From an uncultured Prevotellaceae bacterium (GTDB lineage: Bacteria; Bacteroidota; Bacteroidia; Bacteroidales; Muribaculaceae), in assembly GCA_947169265.1 (NCBI GenBank), contig CAMVPC010000006.1, positions 46,915 to 110,914 of the forward strand: a stretch of DNA of 64,000 nucleotides, read 5' to 3'. A program made the position numbers and the translations under genes. Shown in pieces: positions 59,232-64,000 of the stretch. The stretch's first letter is position 1, and each line of letters begins with the position of its first letter. Under the pieces are notes generated by a model, which did not search any database, was not told where the DNA came from, and saw only the letters and a list, made by a program, of their open reading frames with translations.

Positions 59232-61637
59232 TTATTGTCCTAAAATTATACTGTAAAGGCAAGTGACATCGGCGCCATTGACATAGCCATCCCCATTCAC
59301 GTCACAGGAAGACAAATAAGTTGTATCGCCATTGAGAAGACAGTTGTATAGCACTGTGACGTCAGCTGCATTACAAATTGTATCGCCATTCAAATCTCCG
59401 GGCACCGCATTTCCCGACGTCACGTTGCAAGCCGTTGCCGGGGCAAGATAGGTGTCAAACTCATCGCTAGAGCCTGTGGAGAGTTTAGCGTTGTTAATAA
59501 TGATAGTTCCTTCGTCAAAGCTATCCGAGGCTTTCACCTTAAATGAGAATATTGTGCCACTTGTGCCAGAGAGAATTCTATAGGTCGGTGACAACCCGGT
59601 GACGCGCAGCACACCGTTGCTTTGCAGGGTGCTTCCCACCACATATTGTGATGTGCGTGAAGCCTTCACCACATAATCATAATTGTTCTCATCATAAACA
59701 AACTGTAGCCCTGTTGGCAGCTGGATATCGCATTGGAACCCCACGCAAGTGTGTGACTGGTTTTGCAACTTGACCTCCACATTCTTGGTTTGGGCCGGTG
59801 CTATTGAGAAATTGTCGATATAGATGCGGTCGGCGTTTGGATCCTCATAGTATTCCTCGTTTATCCACACAAATTTCCCCCACACGGGAGCCACCCAATA
59901 GTCATTATAAGTTCCCTTGGGCACATAAAGGTTACAGGTGTTGTAGTTCACACCAGTAAACACATTCTCAACAATAGAGAGCGGTTTCACGATGTGGCAG
60001 TGGATTTTGGCGAGCGAGGAGCATCCATTGAATGAGTAAGGTTTAAGTGCGCTAAGGTTAGCGCCAATTGTCACTTCGTTGAGCTTCGTGCAGTCACGGA
60101 AAATTCCTTCACCGGTCTGCTCAAGGCTCAATGGCATCACCACATTTAGCAGATTGGAGCAGCCACTGAACACGTTGTTGCCAAGCGACGTAAGATTGTC
60201 GCCAAGCGTAAGAGCTGACATTGATGTGCATCCTTGGAACGCACTTTCGGCAATGCTGGTAGTACTCGATGGAATTGTTACCGAAGGAATCTTCGAGCAG
60301 CTATAAAAAGCCTTCGTGCCTATTGAATTAACCGTGTTGGCAATAGTGAGTGAGGAAATATTGCTACAACCATTGAATGCCGATACACCTATTTTAGGAC
60401 ATTTAATAACAACAGTTTCAAGACCGGTACAGCCTTGGAATACCGACTCTCCCATAGTGTTAACCGAGTTGCCGATTGTCAACGAAGACATTCCGGTGCA
60501 GCCGTAGAATGCATAGGCTCCAATATTTTTAACCGAATTCCCTATTGTGAGAGAAGTCATACCGGTACATCCACGAAACGCATCTGTTCCAATGGTATTT
60601 ACCGAGTTAATCGTAAGCGATGCAATACTTTTACAACCGTAGAATGCCGATGACCCAATTGTGCCCAGCGAGCTTCCCAGTGTGAGCGATGTCATTTTAG
60701 TGCATCCGTAAAATGCCTCACTGGCTATTGTGTTAGTATGGTTAGGGATTGCAACTGAAGCCAAATTGGTGCAGCCCCTAAAAGCCTTGTAATTCACCGC
60801 ATCCAAGTTTGAGCTCAGGTTGATGCCAGTGAGCAGCGAGTCGCCTAAAAAGGCACTTTCGCCAATAACAGTGACAGTTGAAGGCACGTCGAACGTTGCT
60901 CCCTTTGCCCAAGGATAAGTGTGCAGCTCGGTACACGACTTGTTGTAAAGCACACCTGCGCTTCCCGCATACTTAGTGTTGTTGCTGTTCACATAAAAAT
61001 TTTTCATTCCACCGCAGTAGGCAAACGCCTCTGTCTCAATAAGAGTCACATTGGCCGGAATAGTGATGGAGGTAAGCCCTGTACACTGATAGAAAGAATT
61101 CTTGCGGATTGTCGCCGCGCTGGTGCCAATCACCACACGAGTGAGCTGGGTGCAGTTGGTAAAGGCATCCTCGGTGATTTCTGTGGCAGTGTTCGGGAGG
61201 TATAGCTGCTGAATTTTGCTCCCCAAAGCGAGCTTCGCCAGGTTGTTACGATAACGCTTGATGACTGTGGTGCCGCTGGTCACATCCCTATTAGTGGTGG
61301 AGGCATAATAGTAGTATGTTTTTCCTCCGCTGGTCATGCGATAATAGTAGTCGCCGCCTTCAATAATCTTCGCCCCCGAGAGGTTGAGGACCGTCAGCGA
61401 GCCGCTTGTGGAAGCATTGTCTTGAGTGAGTCCCGCCATCTCATGGATATACTTGAGGTCATTACCGTTGATTTCACCGGTGAGCACAAGCTGCGTAATG
61501 GTGTATTTCTTGGCTGGCTCAATGAGTGTACTCAATGTTCCGGCCTGCTCAACGTTAAGCGTGACGCTTACCTGCGCAATCGCCTCATGCGCTATCATCA
61601 CGATGAGCATCAACGTTAAAAATGTTATCTTCTTCAT
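59232..61637 (-). CDS. BspA-like LRR protein with cohesin-like and dockerin domains
   Basis: 801 residues. Signal peptide MKKITFLTLMLIVMIAHEAIA. Residues of about 130-570 are BspA-type repeats (AFYGCTKMTSLTLGSSLGTI, AFRGCTGMTSLTIGNSVKNI). At about 600-740 a beta-sandwich resembling a cohesin follows: YIDNFSIAPAQTKNVEVKLQ, CVGFQCDIQLPTGLQFV, SGTIFSFKVKAS. It ends in a type I dockerin (745-801; DLNGDTICNAADVTVLYNCL and DVNGDGYVNGADVTCLYSII). Carrying both a cohesin-like domain and a dockerin would let it chain proteins together. The cohesin call is by pattern and needs a profile search. Confidence 0.8.
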   Translation of the reverse strand: MKKITFLTLMLIVMIAHEAIAQVSVTLNVEQAGTLSTLIEPAKKYTITQLVLTGEINGNDLKYIHEMAGLTQDNASTSGSLTVLNLSGAKIIEGGDYYYRMTSGGKTYYYYASTTNRDVTSGTTVIKRYRNNLAKLALGSKIQQLYLPNTATEITEDAFTNCTQLTRVVIGTSAATIRKNSFYQCTGLTSITIPANVTLIETEAFAYCGGMKNFYVNSNNTKYAGSAGVLYNKSCTELHTYPWAKGATFDVPSTVTVIGESAFLGDSLLTGINLSSNLDAVNYKAFRGCTNLASVAIPNHTNTIASEAFYGCTKMTSLTLGSSLGTIGSSAFYGCKSIASLTINSVNTIGTDAFRGCTGMTSLTIGNSVKNIGAYAFYGCTGMSSLTIGNSVNTMGESVFQGCTGLETVVIKCPKIGVSAFNGCSNISSLTIANTVNSIGTKAFYSCSKIPSVTIPSSTTSIAESAFQGCTSMSALTLGDNLTSLGNNVFSGCSNLLNVVMPLSLEQTGEGIFRDCTKLNEVTIGANLSALKPYSFNGCSSLAKIHCHIVKPLSIVENVFTGVNYNTCNLYVPKGTYNDYWVAPVWGKFVWINEEYYEDPNADRIYIDNFSIAPAQTKNVEVKLQNQSHTCVGFQCDIQLPTGLQFVYDENNYDYVVKASRTSQYVVGSTLQSNGVLRVTGLSPTYRILSGTSGTIFSFKVKASDSFDEGTIIINNAKLSTGSSDEFDTYLAPATACNVTSGNAVPGDLNGDTICNAADVTVLYNCLLNGDTTYLSSCDVNGDGYVNGADVTCLYSIILGQ

Positions 61638-61700
61638 ATCGTTGTATTTTTATAATTATCGTTGCTCATTAACTTAAAATCTAACGTCTAAAGACTAACT

Positions 61701-64000
61701 TCAATCATTTCTTATCAGGCTTATCACTTTGAGCACGTCGCTCATGTTGATGTCGCCGTCGCCTGTCACGTCCATCAGCGACTCGTCATGAACCGCCGAA
61801 GGTGTGTTACCTTGCAAGTAGCTGATGATAAGGGTGGCATCGGTGATATCAATCTTGCCGTCCTCATTCACGTCGCCCGTGCCTGCCCCCTCGGTTGGGT
61901 ACATAACTTGAACGACACAATCGGCACTGACGCTTGAGCCTTCATGATTCTTGCCATTGCTGGTGGCTGTGATTCTTGCGGTTCCAACTCCCACGCCTCT
62001 CACTTGTCCATTGTCGTCAACGCTAACCACTGTCTCGTCGCTGGTGGTCCAGTTCACCGTCTTGTCATTATAATAATCAGGCACGACGGTAAGATTAAGT
62101 GGTTTTGTCTCACCAGTACTAATCGTTATTTTGTCTGATGCGAATTGCAGTGATGAAATATATCTTTCGTCTAATTTAACATTGAACTTTTTCCAGGGAG
62201 ACTTTGTCTTATAGCCGTTGATATATGAATCGAAAACATATAGTGTCGCATTATAATTTGAGAAAACATTTTCATTGATAGTCAATGGTTCTGGTATCTC
62301 ACAATGAATATACTCTAAGCCGCTGCAATCAGAGAACGCTCTGTTGCCGATGGCGGTGACGGAGTTGCCGATGGTCACGCTCGTCAAGCCGCTGCAACTC
62401 TCGAACGCTGAGTTGCCGATTGTCGTCACGGAGTTGGGGATGGTCACGCTCGTCAAGCCGCTGCAAGCGAGGAAGGCTGAGCCGCCGATGAAGGTCACGG
62501 AGTTGCCGATGGTCACGCTCGTCAAACCCGTGCAATAGCGGAATGCAGAGTAGCCGATGGTGGTGACGGAGTTGGGGATGGTGACGCTTGTCAAGCCGCT
62601 GCAACTCTCGAACGCTGAGTTGCCGATTGTCGTCACGGAGTTGGGGATGGTCACGCTCGTCAAGCCGCTGCAAATCTCGAACGCAGAGTTGCCGATGGAG
62701 GTCACGGAGTTGCCGATGGTCACGCTCGTTAAGCCGCTGCAGTTATAGAACGCATAGTTGCCGATGGAGGTAACGGAGTTGGGGATGGCCACGCTCGTCA
62801 AGCCGCTGCAGTTATAGAACGCATTTTCTTTAATATTTGTTACCGAATTCGGAATCACAAGTTCCGTAACTTTTTCACCATTAAGATAAAGATTATGTGC
62901 ATAATTTAAAGGATTAGCATAGTTATCGGCAAAGTCGATATTGCACCAAGCGGCGATATCGCTTATATTTACGCTCGTCAAGCCGCTGCAGTTATAGAAC
63001 GCATAGTTGCCGATTTCGGTGACGGAATCGGGGATGGCCACGCTCGTCAAGCCAGATAGATTATAACAAAGGTAAGCAGGAATGTGTTTTACCTCGTTAC
63101 CGAAAATGAATGATGTAATCGTCGCCATGCCTTTAAATGGAGCATTATCAGAAGAGCTGAAATCAACGCAGTTTTCCGCATTCCATGTCACGCCCGTCAA
63201 GCCGCTGCAACCAGAGAACGCAGTGTTGCCGATGGAGGTGACGGAGTTACCAATGGTCACACCCGTCAACCCCGTTAACTTATAACAAAGGTATTCGGGA
63301 ATGCGTTCTACCTCGTTGCCGAAAGTAAAGGAGGTTATATTTATCAAACCATAAAATGGCACAGTATTGAAAGACGGTGATGTATAGCTAAAATCGTTAC
63401 AACTTTTCGCATTCCACGTCACGCTCGTCAAGCCGCTGCAACTTGAGAACGCACTTTTGCCGATGGTGGTGACGGAGTTGCCGATGGTCAAATACTTTAT
63501 ATTCGTGTTTCCTTTAAAAGGAGGGTATGAAGAATTAGAGCATGTAATATTTCTTCCAACATAAAGGGTGTCAAGAGGACAATTTTTAAATGGCGTATAA
63601 GAATCGGAAGTAGTCATCGTCAAATCTGTTGTGCCATCTACAATTCTTAAATTTTTCAAGCCACTGCAACCATAGAACGCTCCCTCGCCGATTTCGGTAA
63701 CGGAGTTGGGGATGGCCACGCTCGTTAAGCCGCTGCAACTCTCGAACGCAGAGTAGCCGATGGAGGTCACGGAGTTGCCGATGGTCACGCTCGTCAAGCC
63801 GCTGCAACTCTCGAACGCAGAGTAGCCGATGGAGGTCACGGAGTTGGGGATGGCCACGCTCGTCAAGCCGCTGCAACTCTCGAACGCAGAGTTGCCGATG
63901 GAGGTGACGGAGTTGCCGATGGTCACGCTCGTCAAGCCGCTGCAACTCTCGAACGCAGAGTTGCCGATGGAGGTAACGGAGTTGGGGATGGCCACGCTCG
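61701..64000 (-). CDS. BspA-like LRR protein with Big_2 and dockerin domains (5' truncated)
   Basis: The frame is open to the right edge, so the start lies beyond the window; at least 765 residues are visible. Most is nearly identical 23-residue BspA repeats of the type SVTSIGNSAFESCSGLTS. The coding DNA repeats as near-identical 69-bp units at 63670-64000 and 62320-62800, with more diverged repeats between. A Big_2 (Ig-like) domain is encoded at about 61905-62160 (KITISTGETKPLNLTVVPDY, DETVVSVDDNGQVRGVGVGT). The C-terminal dockerin is at 61701-61890 (DVNEDGKIDITDATLIISYL; DVTGDGDINMSDVLKVISLI). A surface or secreted binding protein. Confidence 0.85.
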   Translation of the reverse strand, partial: SVAIPNSVTSIGNSAFESCSGLTSVTIGNSVTSIGNSAFESCSGLTSVAIPNSVTSIGYSAFESCSGLTSVTIGNSVTSIGYSAFESCSGLTSVAIPNSVTEIGEGAFYGCSGLKNLRIVDGTTDLTMTTSDSYTPFKNCPLDTLYVGRNITCSNSSYPPFKGNTNIKYLTIGNSVTTIGKSAFSSCSGLTSVTWNAKSCNDFSYTSPSFNTVPFYGLINITSFTFGNEVERIPEYLCYKLTGLTGVTIGNSVTSIGNTAFSGCSGLTGVTWNAENCVDFSSSDNAPFKGMATITSFIFGNEVKHIPAYLCYNLSGLTSVAIPDSVTEIGNYAFYNCSGLTSVNISDIAAWCNIDFADNYANPLNYAHNLYLNGEKVTELVIPNSVTNIKENAFYNCSGLTSVAIPNSVTSIGNYAFYNCSGLTSVTIGNSVTSIGNSAFEICSGLTSVTIPNSVTTIGNSAFESCSGLTSVTIPNSVTTIGYSAFRYCTGLTSVTIGNSVTFIGGSAFLACSGLTSVTIPNSVTTIGNSAFESCSGLTSVTIGNSVTAIGNRAFSDCSGLEYIHCEIPEPLTINENVFSNYNATLYVFDSYINGYKTKSPWKKFNVKLDERYISSLQFASDKITISTGETKPLNLTVVPDYYNDKTVNWTTSDETVVSVDDNGQVRGVGVGTARITATSNGKNHEGSSVSADCVVQVMYPTEGAGTGDVNEDGKIDITDATLIISYLQGNTPSAVHDESLMDVTGDGDINMSDVLKVISLIRND

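Overview
The window is chromosomal DNA from a gut-type Bacteroidales, most like Muribaculaceae or Prevotella-related lineages. This rests on several signs: promoters of the Bacteroidetes type (TTG, about 20 bp, TAnnTTTG) before many genes; a fused SecDF; BspA-like leucine-rich-repeat surface proteins; secreted proteins ending in a dockerin; a DUF2723 (TMEM260-like) membrane protein; two AAA-ATPase-like/PD-(D/E)XK genes; and a P. gingivalis-like lysine-to-butyrate operon. Coding DNA is GC-rich with strong G/C third-position bias. No rRNA, CRISPR array, prophage or transposase gene was seen; there is one tRNA (Leu, anticodon TAG).

Layout. 1-7.2 kb: the end of a coiled-coil surface protein, a dockerin protein, then a minus-strand run of HAD phosphatase, CDP-alcohol phosphatidyltransferase, ATP-grasp ligase, nucleotidyltransferase and pdxA, which looks like a pathway for an unusual phospholipid or phosphodiester head group. 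7.4-11.2 kb: an AAA/PD-(D/E)XK gene and the preQ1/queuosine operon queF-queC-queD-queE. 11.3-22.2 kb (plus strand): tRNA-Leu, a BspA-like protein, an RsmI-like methylase, a WalJ-like metallo-hydrolase, a secreted P-loop (zeta-toxin-like) protein with an overlapping frame, the DUF2723 protein, an orphan histidine kinase, a second metallo-hydrolase and rdgB. 22.2-28.6 kb: a TPR-like protein, a degenerate PfkB protein, a membrane protein and a lipoprotein (minus), then an acyl-ACP thioesterase and a secreted Ntn-hydrolase with a dockerin (plus), followed by a decayed fragment of the same hydrolase. 28.8-33.7 kb: a 1625-residue secreted protein. 33.7-35.6 kb: a gene-free tract of nested palindromic repeats.

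35.6-50.3 kb is a 15-gene minus-strand operon for lysine fermentation. KamA, KamDE (with two accessory P-loop proteins, one MutS-like), Kdd, Kce and Kal turn lysine plus acetyl-CoA into acetoacetate and crotonyl-CoA. Bcd/EtfAB reduce crotonyl-CoA to butyryl-CoA. A CoA-transferase, whose two subunits sit far apart in the operon, releases butyrate and forms acetoacetyl-CoA. Hbd and Crt can route acetoacetyl-CoA to a second crotonyl-CoA. No thiolase is present here.

50.7-53.7 kb holds the anaerobic ribonucleotide reductase nrdD-nrdG and a small protein; 53.8-58.5 kb a second AAA/PD-(D/E)XK paralogue and secDF; 58.7-64 kb a lipocalin-like lipoprotein and two BspA-like proteins with C-terminal dockerins, one of them also carrying a cohesin-like domain and the other cut by the window edge. 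All calls come from reading the sequence by eye; no database search was possible.
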